From assembly GCA_020249865.1 (NCBI GenBank), contig JADCEV010000044.1, positions 1 to 64,000 on the forward strand: a stretch of DNA of 64,000 nt, written 5' to 3'. The DNA comes from Roseomonas sp. (GTDB lineage: Bacteria > Pseudomonadota > Alphaproteobacteria > Acetobacterales > Acetobacteraceae). The notes beneath the pieces were generated by a model. The model made no database searches, was not told where the DNA came from, and was given only the letters and a program-made list of their open reading frames with translations. The translations under genes were made by a program, and so were the position numbers. Below, piece by piece: positions 53,333 to 63,557 of this stretch (its first letter is position 1; every line of letters begins with the position of its first letter).

Positions 53333-54862
53333 ATGGGGCGGATTTGGCGGGCACTCGCTTCGCGGCATGGCTGGCGCGCGCAGGTGACCGCCTTCGGGCT
53401 TGGCATGCTGGCGGTCCTCGCGCTGCCGCCACTGCACATCATCCCGGCCTTGTTTCTCGCGATCCCCGGGCTACTCGCCATGATTGGCGGGGCGGCAAGC
53501 TGGACCGCCGCCTTCTGGATCGGACTCGCCTGGGGTTTTGGCTTCTTTGCCGGCGGGCTTTACTGGATCACCTCCGCCATTCTGACCGATGTGGCGCGGT
53601 TTTGGTGGCTGGTGCCGATTGCGGTGCCGGCACTGGCGCTGCCGCTTGGGCTGTTTGTGGCGGTGCCGGCGGCCATTGCCTGGAAAGCCACGCCCGGCTG
53701 GCCGCGTGTGCTGGTGTTTGCCGGTGGCTTTGTCGGCTTTGAATTGCTGCGTGGTACGATCCTGACCGGCTTTCCCTGGAATTTGATGGGCACGGTCTGG
53801 GCCTTTGATGCGCTGCCCATTCAGATGGCGGCGATCATCGGCGTGCATGGGCTTTCGCTGATCACGCTTACGGTGGCGGCCACGCCCATTCTGGATCGGC
53901 GCGCCTTTCTGGGCGGTGTTGCGGTGCTGGCGTTTTGCGGCGCCTTTGGCTTCGCCCGGCTTTGGGCACCGGAGCCCGAGCCTCAGCCGGTCGGCCTGCT
54001 GATTGTGCAGGGCAATATCGCGCAGGAGGTAAAGTGGCGCGAGGAATCCCGCGTGCCAATCCTGCGCCGCTATGTGGAAGCAACGCGGGAGGCAGCCTTG
54101 GCGGCTATCCGCGAATTGCCGCCGGGACATCGGTTGGCGGTGATCTGGCCGGAAACCGCTGTGCCCTTCCTGCTGCCCAATGATCCCGAGGCGCGGCGGC
54201 TGGTCGCTGGCGCGCTGCCGCAAAATGCCCTGCTGCTGACCGGCACCGTGCGGGGTGACTTTACGCCGGAAGGCTATGCACGGGATTTGTTCAATAGCCT
54301 GGTCGTGATCAGCCCGAATACGCAGGTGCTGGCGTCAGCCGATAAGGTGAACCTGGTGCCCTTTGGCGAATTCATGCCCTTGCGCGGGCTTTTGCCGATC
54401 CGGCTGGTGCAGAGCACGCGGGATTTCACGGCGGCTGAGGAAAGGCGCCTGGTCGTCGCGGGCTGGCTGCCGCCCTTTGTCGGGCTGATCTGTTATGAGG
54501 TGATTTTCACCGGACGCATTATGCCGGCGCGGCGGCCTGCCTGGATTGTGAATGTGACGAATGATGCCTGGTTCGGCATTACCGCCGGGCCTTGGCAGCA
54601 TTTGGCGGCGGCCAGATTGCGGGCGGTGGAAGAAGGCCTGCCTTTGGCGCGGGCGGCGCAGACGGGTGTATCGGCGGTTTTTGATGCGCGTGGGCGCCTG
54701 GTGACGCGGGGCCCGCTTGGCGAGTCTGCCATTATCCGGGCCTTGCTGCCCGCGCCACGTGCACCGACCTTCTATGGCTATCTTGGTCTGGCCTTGCCTT
54801 TTGGCCTTGCCCTGGCCATTTTCGCCTTTGGGTGGATTTTGTCGGCACGAAATCAACGATGA
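53333..54862 (+). CDS. lnt: Apolipoprotein N-acyltransferase
   Basis: VIWPETAVPF, DKVNLVPFGEFMPLRG, ICYEVIF catalytic motifs. Confidence 0.96.
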   Translation: MGRIWRALASRHGWRAQVTAFGLGMLAVLALPPLHIIPALFLAIPGLLAMIGGAASWTAAFWIGLAWGFGFFAGGLYWITSAILTDVARFWWLVPIAVPALALPLGLFVAVPAAIAWKATPGWPRVLVFAGGFVGFELLRGTILTGFPWNLMGTVWAFDALPIQMAAIIGVHGLSLITLTVAATPILDRRAFLGGVAVLAFCGAFGFARLWAPEPEPQPVGLLIVQGNIAQEVKWREESRVPILRRYVEATREAALAAIRELPPGHRLAVIWPETAVPFLLPNDPEARRLVAGALPQNALLLTGTVRGDFTPEGYARDLFNSLVVISPNTQVLASADKVNLVPFGEFMPLRGLLPIRLVQSTRDFTAAEERRLVVAGWLPPFVGLICYEVIFTGRIMPARRPAWIVNVTNDAWFGITAGPWQHLAAARLRAVEEGLPLARAAQTGVSAVFDARGRLVTRGPLGESAIIRALLPAPRAPTFYGYLGLALPFGLALAIFAFGWILSARNQR

Positions 54863-54905
54863 TGTTTCAGTTTTGCGTGACATCTTGAAAAATATTGTTT
54901 CTTTT

Positions 54906-54958
54906 TTGAGAATTAAGAAAAACTTGTAGCTTACCTTCGTTCCTTAAGTTATTCTCAA
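54906..54958. repeat. Inverted repeat in AT-rich upstream region of the XRE gene
   Basis: TTGAGAAT (54906-54913) and ATTCTCAA (54951-54958) perfect; extendable by TAAG/CTTA with a 4-nt bulge. Confidence 0.6.
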
Positions 54959-55071
54959 TCAACTTCAATCGCTGGTGGGGATAGGTTCTTGATGCTGCAT
55001 GCAACCAAAACCCACGGCTGCGATCCAGAATAACGCGTGAAAGTTGCCTTCGCGGCAAGGAGAGGAAAGAT

Positions 55072-55548
55072 ATGAAATCGGTAGTTGCCATGAATGACCT
55101 TGATGAACTTGCCGCCAAAGGCGAACGTGAACACCGGGCCAGCCCGATTGACGCCCATGTGGGCGCCAGGGTTCGTCTGCGCCGCACGCTTCTGGGCATG
55201 AGCCAGGAGAAGCTGGGCGATGCACTCGGCCTTACCTTCCAGCAGGTCCAGAAATATGAACGCGGCGTCAATCGCATTGGGGCCAGCCGTCTTTTTGATC
55301 TGGCCCGGGTGCTGGATGTGCCGATCGGCTTCTTTTTCGATGATCTGCCCCCGGAGATGGGGGGCAATGTCGCGGTGCGCAGCCGCCCCGCGCTGTATGG
55401 CTTCGCCGAAGCCCAGGATGGTTTCGAAGACGAGAATATGGGCAAGCGCGAAACCCTGGAACTGGTGCGCGCCTATTACCGCATCACCGATCCGGCCGTG
55501 CGCAAGCGGGTCTTTGACCTGATCAAAAGCCTGGCGCCGACAGAATAA
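55072..55548 (+). CDS. XRE-family helix-turn-helix regulator
   Basis: VGARVRLRRTLLGMSQEKLGDALGLTFQQVQKYERGVNRIGASRLFDLARVLDVPIGFFFDD. Confidence 0.95.
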   Translation: MKSVVAMNDLDELAAKGEREHRASPIDAHVGARVRLRRTLLGMSQEKLGDALGLTFQQVQKYERGVNRIGASRLFDLARVLDVPIGFFFDDLPPEMGGNVAVRSRPALYGFAEAQDGFEDENMGKRETLELVRAYYRITDPAVRKRVFDLIKSLAPTE

Positions 55549-55560
55549 TCCAAGCCATCA

Positions 55561-55592
55561 CCGGGCGGCGTCAGCCGCTCGGCCCCGCCCGG
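55561..55592. terminator. Candidate hairpin between convergent XRE and metW genes
   Basis: CCGGGCGG (55561-55568) / CCGCCCGG (55585-55592) perfect 8-bp inverted repeat, no clear T-tract. Confidence 0.35.
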
Positions 55593-56212
55593 CGCAGCAT
55601 GAACAGCGCCTGTTCGCCAAACAGATTGGCGAGCCTCAGGGAACGCCGCCACGGCGCCCGCAGCCCCTGTTCATCGACCGCGAGCCAACGTTCCACCGCA
55701 TAACCATCCAAGGCGCAGAGAGCGGTGAAATCCGTAATCGTGCAGGGGTGGATACTGGGCGTGTCATACCAGGGCCGGTTCCAGGTTTCCGTATCCGGCA
55801 TGCGCCCGCCCCAAAGCAGCCGCCAGCGCATCTGCCAATGGCCAAAATTGGGGAAGGACACAATCGCGTGCCGCCCGATGCGCAGCAATTGCCGCAGCAC
55901 TTCGCGCGGTTTTTCCACCGCCTGCAGCGTGCGTGACAGCACCACATAATCAAAGGCGCCATCGGGGTAGAAGGCCAGGTCATGATCCGCATCGCCGTGA
56001 ATGACCGCGAGCCCGGCCGAGACCGCCTTGGTCACCTGCGCCATGTCAATTTCAATGCCGCGCGCATCGGCACGTTTTTCGCGCGCCAGATATTCAATCA
56101 GCGCGCCATCGCCGCAGCCAATATCAAGCACGCGCGCATCATGGGGAATCATCTCCGCAATCAGGCGAAGATCAAGGCGCATATTCTTCGCGACATATTG
56201 CACGCCATCCAT
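55571..56212 (-). CDS. metW: Methionine biosynthesis protein MetW
   Basis: ARVLDIGCGDGALIEYLAREKRADARGIEIDM; adjacent to metX. Confidence 0.94.
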   Translation of the reverse strand: MDGVQYVAKNMRLDLRLIAEMIPHDARVLDIGCGDGALIEYLAREKRADARGIEIDMAQVTKAVSAGLAVIHGDADHDLAFYPDGAFDYVVLSRTLQAVEKPREVLRQLLRIGRHAIVSFPNFGHWQMRWRLLWGGRMPDTETWNRPWYDTPSIHPCTITDFTALCALDGYAVERWLAVDEQGLRAPWRRSLRLANLFGEQALFMLRRAGPSG

Positions 56213-56221
56213 GGTGACGAC

Positions 56222-57376
56222 CTAAACCCCAAGGCGTTCGGCGCAACCGGCGAGGAAACCGCCAAGCGCGCGATGGAAATCAGGTTCTTCCAGCAGGAAG
56301 GCGTCATGGCCCTTGTCGCTGTCAATCTCAACGAAACTGACATTGGCTGCGGCCATGTTCAGCGCGCGCACCAGGGTGCGGCTTTCGCTGGTGGGGAATA
56401 GCCAATCGCTATTGAAGGAAGCGACAAAAAACCGCGTCGCCGTGCCGCGAAAGGCCTTGGCCAGATCACCTTCATGATCGGCGGCAAGATCAAAGAAATC
56501 CATCGCCCGCGTGATCGTCAGGTAGGCATTGGCATCAAAACGGCGAACAAAAGTGGAGCCCTGATGGCGGAGGTAACTCTCCACCTCAAACACATCTTCC
56601 AGAAATGTGAGTGCGGAGGCGCCGCGCAGCCGCCGGCCGAATTTCCGTGTCAGTGCCTTCTCAGACAAATAGGTGATATGCGCCACCATGCGCGCAACGG
56701 ACAGGCCCTTGGCTGGGATGATGCCCGCTTCCCAATAGCGCCCGCCGCGCCAATCGGGATCGGAATGAATGGCGGCGCGCCCCACTTCATGAAAGGCGAT
56801 ATTCTGCGCCGAATGATGTGCGGCGGTCGCAATAGGGGCGGCGGCATAGACCGCTTCCGGATAGGTCGCGGCCCATTCCAGCACCTGCATCCCGCCCATG
56901 GACCCGCCAATCACGGCAAGCCAGCGATTGATGCCAAGCTTTTCCATCAGGCGTTTTTGTGCGCGCACCATGTCGCGAATGGTGACCGAGGGAAAATCCG
57001 TCCCCCAAGGCCGGCCAAGCCCGCGCCCGGCGGCATCGGTCATTTCACTGCGTGGCCCGGTGGAGCCCATGCAGCCGCCGAGCACATTGGCGCAAACCAG
57101 GAAATAGCGATCCGTATCCAAAGGCCGGCCAGGGCCGATGATATTCTCCCACCAGCCGGGCTTGCCCGTGATGGGGTGGGTTTCGGCGACATATTGATCG
57201 CCCGTCAGCGCATGGCAGATCAGCACCGCATTGCTGGCCGCTGCATTGAGCCGCCCATAGGTGCGATAGGCGACCGTGAGGGGGGCGACGACCGCGCCGC
57301 ATTCCAACGCCAGCCCATCGGGAAACTGGGCGGCCTGATGATCCACATCGGGCAGCGGGGCGATGGTTTGGCTCAT
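56222..57376 (-). CDS. metX: Homoserine O-acetyltransferase
   Basis: [40 protein letters not shown] and [14 protein letters not shown]; true start [10 protein letters not shown] at 57376. Confidence 0.95.
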   Translation of the reverse strand: MSQTIAPLPDVDHQAAQFPDGLALECGAVVAPLTVAYRTYGRLNAAASNAVLICHALTGDQYVAETHPITGKPGWWENIIGPGRPLDTDRYFLVCANVLGGCMGSTGPRSEMTDAAGRGLGRPWGTDFPSVTIRDMVRAQKRLMEKLGINRWLAVIGGSMGGMQVLEWAATYPEAVYAAAPIATAAHHSAQNIAFHEVGRAAIHSDPDWRGGRYWEAGIIPAKGLSVARMVAHITYLSEKALTRKFGRRLRGASALTFLEDVFEVESYLRHQGSTFVRRFDANAYLTITRAMDFFDLAADHEGDLAKAFRGTATRFFVASFNSDWLFPTSESRTLVRALNMAAANVSFVEIDSDKGHDAFLLEEPDFHRALGGFLAGCAERLGV

Positions 57377-57488
57377 AAGGGCGCTTTTACGCTGCCCCGT
57401 CCCCCCGGCGCAACCTTCGCTTGTGTGGGAAGGGCGCTTGGCGCGCGGCGATGTGGGGGTTATTGCTTCCCGAAAGATTTGGTCCCGC

Positions 57489-58325
57489 ATGAACGATAAG
57501 CCCCCTGCCTCCCAAGCTGCCGATCCCGCCCTTCTGGCGCTGCGCGCCGAGATAGATGCGCTGGATGACGCGATGCATGATCTGCTGATGCGCCGCGCTG
57601 GCGTTGTGGCGCGCATGGCCGCGAGCCGCATCAAGGCGGGCGCGGGGTCGCCCTTTCGTCCGGGGCGGGAAGCGGCCGTGTTGCGTCGCCTTCTTGCACG
57701 GCATTCTGGCGCGCTTTCTCGTGGCGCGGTGGTGCGCATCTGGCGGCATATCATCATGGCCCATACCGCCATCCAGGGCGCCTTTACCGCCGCCGTGGTT
57801 GCTTCGAGCGAAGCGGCGCAGACGATGGCGCTGGCGCGGGAGCATTTCGGCACCGCCACGCCACTGACCCCCTTTGCTTCCCCCGCGCAGGCTTTGGCGG
57901 CGTTGAGTGCGGGCAAGGCATCGGTCGCGGTGCTGCCAGCGCCGGCGGGCGAAGGGGAGGGCGCCTGGTGGCAAAGCCTGGAAGCGCCTCGGCTTTCCGT
58001 TGTGGCACGCTTGCCCTTCATTGCTGATACCGCGCGCGCCGATGCGGCGCTGGTGGTCGCGGCTTTGCCGGCGGATGCCTCGGGCGAGGATCAGAGCCTC
58101 TTGCGCCTCGAAGCCAGCGCCGAGGCATCGCGGGAAAGTTTTGTCCGTATGCTGAGCGAAGCCGGACTTGCAGGGCGAATCCTGTGCCTCGCGCGCCAGG
58201 GCGGGCGCAGCCTGGCGCTTGCTGAAATTGAGGGCTTTATCGCCGCGGGTGATGCGCGGCTTGCCGGGCTTAATGCTGTTCTGCTGGGCGCCTATGCCGT
58301 GCCAATTGCTGGAGATCTGCCATGA
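57489..58325 (+). CDS. Chorismate mutase (AroQ-type) with extra C-terminal domain
   Basis: [33 protein letters not shown] AroQ helix; precedes hisC and tyrA. Confidence 0.85.
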   Translation: MNDKPPASQAADPALLALRAEIDALDDAMHDLLMRRAGVVARMAASRIKAGAGSPFRPGREAAVLRRLLARHSGALSRGAVVRIWRHIIMAHTAIQGAFTAAVVASSEAAQTMALAREHFGTATPLTPFASPAQALAALSAGKASVAVLPAPAGEGEGAWWQSLEAPRLSVVARLPFIADTARADAALVVAALPADASGEDQSLLRLEASAEASRESFVRMLSEAGLAGRILCLARQGGRSLALAEIEGFIAAGDARLAGLNAVLLGAYAVPIAGDLP

Positions 58326-59413
58326 CCGTGATGCCGCGCCCTTCGATCCTTTCGGTGGAACCTTATGTCGGGGGCGAATCGAAAATCCCCGGCGTCAATC
58401 GCGTGGTGAAGCTTTCATCCAATGAAGGCGCTTTCGGCCCGCCGCCCGGCGCGATTGAAGCGATCCGCAATATGGCAGCCGAAGCACATCGCTATCCCGA
58501 TGGCGGCGTGACCGCGCTGCGGGAGGCGATTGGCGCGCGCTTTGGCCTCGACCCCGCGCGGATTGTCTGTGGCAATGGCTCCGATGAATTGCTGGCGCTG
58601 CTGATCCTTGCCTATGGCGGTGAGGGGACAGAGCTGGTGATGTCTGCCCATGGCTTCATGATGTATGACATCACCGGGCGCTGGGCCGGTTGCCGTGTGA
58701 TCAAGGTGCCGGAACGCAACCTGACTGTGGATGTGGATGCGATGCTGGCTGCGGTGGGGCCGCGTACCAAGCTGGTGTGCCTGGCCAATCCGAATAACCC
58801 TACCGGTTCCATCCTGCCGCAATCCGAAATCGTCAGGCTGCGCGCGGGGCTGCGCGAAGACATTCTGTTGGTGCTTGATTCTGCCTATGCCGAATATGTC
58901 ACGCGCCCGGATTATGATGCCGGCGCGGCGCTGGTGGATGCGGGTGGCGGCAATACGGTGATGACGCGCACCTTTTCCAAGATATTCGGGCTTGGCGGCA
59001 TGCGGCTTGGCTGGGCTTATGCGCCGGCAGCGGTGGTGGGCGTGCTCTCACGCGTGCGTGGTCCCTTCAATGTGAATGCGGCGGCCATGGCGGCTGGCAT
59101 TGCGGCGGTGCAGGAAGCGGGCTGGATTGAAAAATCCATCGCGCATAATACCGAATGGCGCAGCAAGCTGGCGGCAGCGCTGACGGCGGCGGGCGTGAAG
59201 GTCTGGCCGAGCGACGGCAATTTCCTGCTGGCTGATTTCGGCTCGGCAGAAAAGGCCAAGGCCGCCGATGCCGCGCTGAAATCGCGCGGGCTGATCATGC
59301 GCGCCATGGGCGGCTATGGCCTGCCCGCGTGCCTGCGCATCAGTATTGGCACGGGTGAGGAATGCCAGATGGTGGCGGATGCCGTTGCAGCCTTCATGGC
59401 GCAACATGGCTGA
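58322..59413 (+). CDS. hisC: Histidinol-phosphate/aromatic aminotransferase
   Basis: [45 protein letters not shown] (PLP lysine). Confidence 0.94.
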   Translation: MTVMPRPSILSVEPYVGGESKIPGVNRVVKLSSNEGAFGPPPGAIEAIRNMAAEAHRYPDGGVTALREAIGARFGLDPARIVCGNGSDELLALLILAYGGEGTELVMSAHGFMMYDITGRWAGCRVIKVPERNLTVDVDAMLAAVGPRTKLVCLANPNNPTGSILPQSEIVRLRAGLREDILLVLDSAYAEYVTRPDYDAGAALVDAGGGNTVMTRTFSKIFGLGGMRLGWAYAPAAVVGVLSRVRGPFNVNAAAMAAGIAAVQEAGWIEKSIAHNTEWRSKLAAALTAAGVKVWPSDGNFLLADFGSAEKAKAADAALKSRGLIMRAMGGYGLPACLRISIGTGEECQMVADAVAAFMAQHG

Positions 59414-60293
59414 ACCGCTGTTCAATCGGCTCTGCCTGGTTGGCATTGGCCTGATCGGGTCTTCCATTGCGCGTGTCGCCAAAAAGCGAGGCGATATTGC
59501 GAAGACCATTGTGGTCACCACGCGGCGGGCTGAGACACTCCAGCGCGTACGCGAATTGGGCCTGGCGGATGTGGTGGAAGCCGATGCCGCGCGCGCCGTT
59601 GAAGGCTGTGATGGCGTTATTTTCTGCATCCCCGTTGGTGCTTATGCCGAAGCGATGCGCCATATCGCGCCGCATCTGGCGCCGGGTACTGTGCTGACCG
59701 ATGTCGGTTCCACCAAGGGCAGCGTGGTGCGAGACTTGGCGCCGCTCCTGCCAGCGGGTGTGCATCTTGTGCCAGCACATCCCATGGCGGGAACCGAGCA
59801 TTCCGGCCCCGATGCGGGTTTCCCGGAATTGTTCGAAGGCCGCTATTGCATCGTGACACCCCTGCACGACAGCGACCCGGCGGCGGTAGAAAAGGTGAAG
59901 GAGCTTTGGCGGCGCTGCGGTTCCATGATCGAGACGATGGACCCAGTGACGCATGACAAGGTTGTCGCCATTGTCAGCCATTTGCCGCATTTGATTGCCT
60001 TCACCATTTGCGGCACGGCGGATGATCTGGCGGAAGAAACCAAGGAAGCCGTGCTGAAATTCGCGGCTTCCGGCTTTCGCGATTTCACGCGCATCGCCGC
60101 ATCGGATGTGGATATGTGGCGCGATGTTTTCCTGAATAATCGCGAAGCGGTGCTTGAGATGCTGTCGCGCTTTGCTGAGGACGCGCATGCCTTTGGCCGC
60201 GCCATTCGCTGGGGCGAGGCCGGCTTTATCGAAGACCGCATCAGGCGCGGGCGGAAGATCAGGCGTAGTCTCATTGAGCGGAAGCAGGCGTGA
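59406..60293 (+). CDS. tyrA: Prephenate/arogenate dehydrogenase
   Basis: [66 protein letters not shown]. Confidence 0.94.
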   Translation: MAEPLFNRLCLVGIGLIGSSIARVAKKRGDIAKTIVVTTRRAETLQRVRELGLADVVEADAARAVEGCDGVIFCIPVGAYAEAMRHIAPHLAPGTVLTDVGSTKGSVVRDLAPLLPAGVHLVPAHPMAGTEHSGPDAGFPELFEGRYCIVTPLHDSDPAAVEKVKELWRRCGSMIETMDPVTHDKVVAIVSHLPHLIAFTICGTADDLAEETKEAVLKFAASGFRDFTRIAASDVDMWRDVFLNNREAVLEMLSRFAEDAHAFGRAIRWGEAGFIEDRIRRGRKIRRSLIERKQA

Positions 60294-60363
60294 TTTAGGG
60301 CGCCTTGACCTACTGGCTACCGCTATTGGTGATTTTCGCAGTTTTCGTTTTGGAGGTTTGCAA

Positions 60364-60594
60364 ATGATAAGGCCCTTCAGTCAGCGTGTCTTTGTTGTCC
60401 TTTGGTTTATATGCATTTTGGGGGTCATCGCGGCTATGATTGCTGGACTTACGCAAATAGGCGAGAGAGGATGGCTTCAACGAATCCTAATCATCGTGCC
60501 AACGGTTGCCGGAATTTTAGGAATCCCTGTTTTGCTACTACAATATCTTGTTCTCGGGTTTTTCAATCCCTTTCGCCTTTTCCAGGCTCGATGA
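60364..60594 (+). CDS. Small two-segment membrane protein
   Basis: 76 aa MIRPFSQRVFVVLWFICILGVIAAMIAGLTQIGERGWLQRILIIVPTVAGILGIPVLLLQYLVLGFFNPFRLFQAR. Confidence 0.6.
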   Translation: MIRPFSQRVFVVLWFICILGVIAAMIAGLTQIGERGWLQRILIIVPTVAGILGIPVLLLQYLVLGFFNPFRLFQAR

Positions 60595-60633
60595 AAAATA
60601 TCGTATTGATAATTAGTGCAAACACGATATTTT
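60595..60633. repeat. 10-bp perfect inverted repeat after the small membrane protein gene
   Basis: AAAATATCGT (60595-60604) and ACGATATTTT (60624-60633), 19-nt spacer. Confidence 0.7.
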
Positions 60634-60884
60634 GTCTTATCAAGAAGATTCAATGTGGTTCATCTATAGCGTTATCACCGGTTCTAAACCTAAATCTCTC
60701 CAGTTTATTTAACCTCATCGCTTTGGGCGAATGATGCTGTAATCAACAACTGTCGATTGAATCAGCGCCGGGTCAACGGCTTCTTAGAAGCCCAACTCGC
60801 AAGATAGCGTCACGTCCAATCGGGGCCAGTAAATTCGATTTGCAAACACCTCAAGAAGGCTTTTTCTTCGCTTTCAAGCCTAAC

Positions 60885-62156
60885 TCAGACAAGATCAGCC
60901 TTCAGCACTTCCCCCGCCAGATAAAGACTGCCCGCAATCAGCACGCGCCCTGGCTTGGCCTTGGCCGCGATTTTACCCAGCGCCGCGCTGACCGTCGGGC
61001 CGGCTTCGGCGATGCCGCCACTCGCGCTGATGATGTCTTCAACGCGCATCGCCAAATGCTGGCCAGGTTCCGCCACCGCATGGATGCTGGTGGCAAAGGG
61101 CAGCAAGGGGCGGAGGAATTCCACACTCGCCTTGCCCTGCTTCATGCCGATGACAAGATGCAAGGGCTGATCGCGCCATTGCGTGAAATGCTGCGCCAGC
61201 GCCTGGCCCGCGCCGGCATTATGCCCGCCATCAAGCCACAGCGAAAAACCCGCCGGCAGCAACGCAGACAAACGACCTTCCAGGCGCTGCAAGCGCGCAG
61301 GCCAGGAGGCTTGCGCAATGCCGCGCGCAATCGCTGCGTCATTCAGCCAGGGCAGGCCCGCGGCGCGTAGGGCGGCAATGGCGATGCCGGCATTATCCGC
61401 CTGATGCGGGCCGATCAGCCCTGGTGGCGGCAGGCTCAGCGCGCCCACGGCATCACGGTAGAGCAAGCCCTCTGGCGATGCCTCACAAAACCAGTCCTGA
61501 TCACGCCGCAGCAGCTTCGCGCCGCGTTCGGCTGCGGTGGCACTGATCACTTCCAGCGCTTCCGCGCCTTGCGCGCCCGTGGCGCAGGGCACGCCCGCGC
61601 GCATGATGCCGGCTTTCTCACCCGCGATCTTGCCGAGCGTATCGCCGAGGAAATCCATGTGATCCATGGAAATGGAGGTAATCGCCGATGCCGCCGGGCG
61701 CGGCACGACATTGGTCGCATCAAGCCGCCCACCCAGGCCCACTTCCAGCACCAGCAAATCAGCCGGCACGCGGCTGAACAGCACGAAGGCGACAGCGGTG
61801 GTGATTTCAAACACCGTGATCGGCGCGCCAGCATTCACCGCTTCCACTTCTTCAAGCGTCGCGGTCAGAACCTCATCCGTCACATAATCGCCCGCCAGCC
61901 GGATACGTTCATGAAACCGCACCAGATGGGGCGAGGTATAGACATGCACGCGCTGCCCCGCCGCTTCGCCGATGGCGCGCAGAAAAGCGCAGGTGGAGCC
62001 CTTGCCATTGGTGCCAGCAACGTGAATGACCGGCGGCAGCCGCCGTTCCGGATGGCCGAGTTTGCCGAGCAGCGCCTCCATCCGGCCCAGGCTCAGATCA
62101 ATAAGCTTGGGATGGAGCGCGTGCAGACGCTCCACAATCGCTTCAGCGCGGGACAA
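60885..62156 (-). CDS. folC: Bifunctional folylpolyglutamate synthase/dihydrofolate synthase
   Basis: VIHVAGTNGKGSTCAFLRAI; LEVGLGGRLDATNVV. Confidence 0.95.
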   Translation of the reverse strand: MSRAEAIVERLHALHPKLIDLSLGRMEALLGKLGHPERRLPPVIHVAGTNGKGSTCAFLRAIGEAAGQRVHVYTSPHLVRFHERIRLAGDYVTDEVLTATLEEVEAVNAGAPITVFEITTAVAFVLFSRVPADLLVLEVGLGGRLDATNVVPRPAASAITSISMDHMDFLGDTLGKIAGEKAGIMRAGVPCATGAQGAEALEVISATAAERGAKLLRRDQDWFCEASPEGLLYRDAVGALSLPPPGLIGPHQADNAGIAIAALRAAGLPWLNDAAIARGIAQASWPARLQRLEGRLSALLPAGFSLWLDGGHNAGAGQALAQHFTQWRDQPLHLVIGMKQGKASVEFLRPLLPFATSIHAVAEPGQHLAMRVEDIISASGGIAEAGPTVSAALGKIAAKAKPGRVLIAGSLYLAGEVLKADLV

Positions 62157-62161
62157 GGGAA

Positions 62162-63055
62162 TTACGGCGCCGGCGCCGCGGCGGCTTCGGCTTCCTCATC
62201 GCTTTGCGCAAGTACCGGCTGGCGCAGCAATGAGATAACGCGCGCAAGGGTTTCACGCATTTCGCCCCGCTTCACCACCATGTCCAGAATGCCATGTTCC
62301 AGCAGGTATTCGGCGCGCTGAAAGCCCTCGGGCAGTTTTTCGCGCACGGTCTGTTCAATCACGCGCGCCCCGGCGAAGCCGATCATGGCACCTGGCTCGG
62401 CGATTTGGATATCGCCCAGCATGGCGAAGCTGGCCGTGACACCGCCCGTGGTTGGATCGCACAGCACGGTAATGAAGGGCAGGCCCGCTTCCTTCACCAT
62501 GCGCGTCGCAATCACCGTGCGCGGCATTTGCATCAGGCTGATGGCGCCTTCCTGCATGCGCGCCCCGCCCGAGGCGGTGAACACGATCAGCGGCGCATCC
62601 TGCAACACGGCAAGCTTGGCGGCGGTGACAATCGCCTCACCCACGCCGGCGCCCATGGACCCGCCCATGAAGGCGAATTCAAACGCGGCAACCACGGCAC
62701 GTTGGCCATTGATGGTGCCATGTGCCACGGCCACGGCATCATCCATGCTGGTCTTGGTTTGGCTTTCGCGCAGCCGGTCCGCATAGCGGCGCTGATCACG
62801 AAAGCGCAGCGGGTCAGTCGGCGCCTTGGGCAATTCAATGCGCGAAAATCCGGGATCGAGTGTGGCTTCCAGCCGCTGTGCGGCGCCGAGCCGCATGTGA
62901 TGCCCGCAATGGGTACATACCCGCAGCGCGCGTTCCAGATCGCGATGAAAAATCATCTGCTGGCAGGCAGGGCAATTGTGCCAGAGGTTTTCCGGCGCTT
63001 CCCGCTTGAACAGACCCTGGATCTTCGGCAGGGCCCAATCGCTGATCCAGTTCAT
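62162..63055 (-). CDS. accD: Acetyl-CoA carboxylase carboxyltransferase subunit beta
   Basis: Zinc finger CPACQQMIFHRDLERALRVCTHCGHHMRL and ASGGARMQEGAISLMQM. Confidence 0.97.
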   Translation of the reverse strand: MNWISDWALPKIQGLFKREAPENLWHNCPACQQMIFHRDLERALRVCTHCGHHMRLGAAQRLEATLDPGFSRIELPKAPTDPLRFRDQRRYADRLRESQTKTSMDDAVAVAHGTINGQRAVVAAFEFAFMGGSMGAGVGEAIVTAAKLAVLQDAPLIVFTASGGARMQEGAISLMQMPRTVIATRMVKEAGLPFITVLCDPTTGGVTASFAMLGDIQIAEPGAMIGFAGARVIEQTVREKLPEGFQRAEYLLEHGILDMVVKRGEMRETLARVISLLRQPVLAQSDEEAEAAAAPAP

Positions 63056-63132
63056 GGCATATCCTTAAGCTTGGGGCCGATGCCCCTTTGGCTGGCAAAT
63101 AGCCCAGATGGGCGGCTGGGGGAAACCCGGCT

Positions 63133-63297
63133 TTATTCCCTGGGCTTTTCCGGGCTGTCTGGCTGGGGCGGCACTTCCGCCGCATCCCTGGCCCGCGCCT
63201 GAGCCTTGCGGCGGCGCAGATTCTCCCGGAGCGCTGCGGCCAGCCTTTCTTCGCGCGACGGCGCGGGTTTGGGCGGGGATTTGCCAGGCTTTTCCAT
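63133..63297 (-). CDS. Short basic protein upstream of accD
   Basis: Absent from ORF track; 54 aa MEKPGKSPPKPAPSREERLAAALRENLRRRKAQARARDAAEVPPQPDSPEKPRE. Confidence 0.7.
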   Translation of the reverse strand: MEKPGKSPPKPAPSREERLAAALRENLRRRKAQARARDAAEVPPQPDSPEKPRE

Positions 63298-63390
63298 GGA
63301 ATTGGCAATTGGCAGCAGCCGCGCCCGGCATCAAGGGGTTGCGGGACGCCCCAGGCTGGGGCTAAGGGAAGCCGCGCCGATCGGGCCTTG

Positions 63391-63465
<75 letters not shown>

Positions 63466-63557
63466 CGGCTTAGCCTTGATCGGCAAAGGAAATCAGGCAA
63501 AACAAGGTTTTGTGACGGCTCCGGTGATACACTGGAGTGATCCACTTGGCCCTTCCA

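Noticed and set aside
57377-57488. SAM-II riboswitch upstream of metX
   Set aside because: Looked for the pseudoknot-type consensus in the metX-chorismate mutase intergenic region; no convincing match by eye.
57377-58021. N-terminal extension of the metX ORF
   Set aside because: MetX homology begins at [10 protein letters not shown] (57376); the extension lies opposite the chorismate mutase gene.
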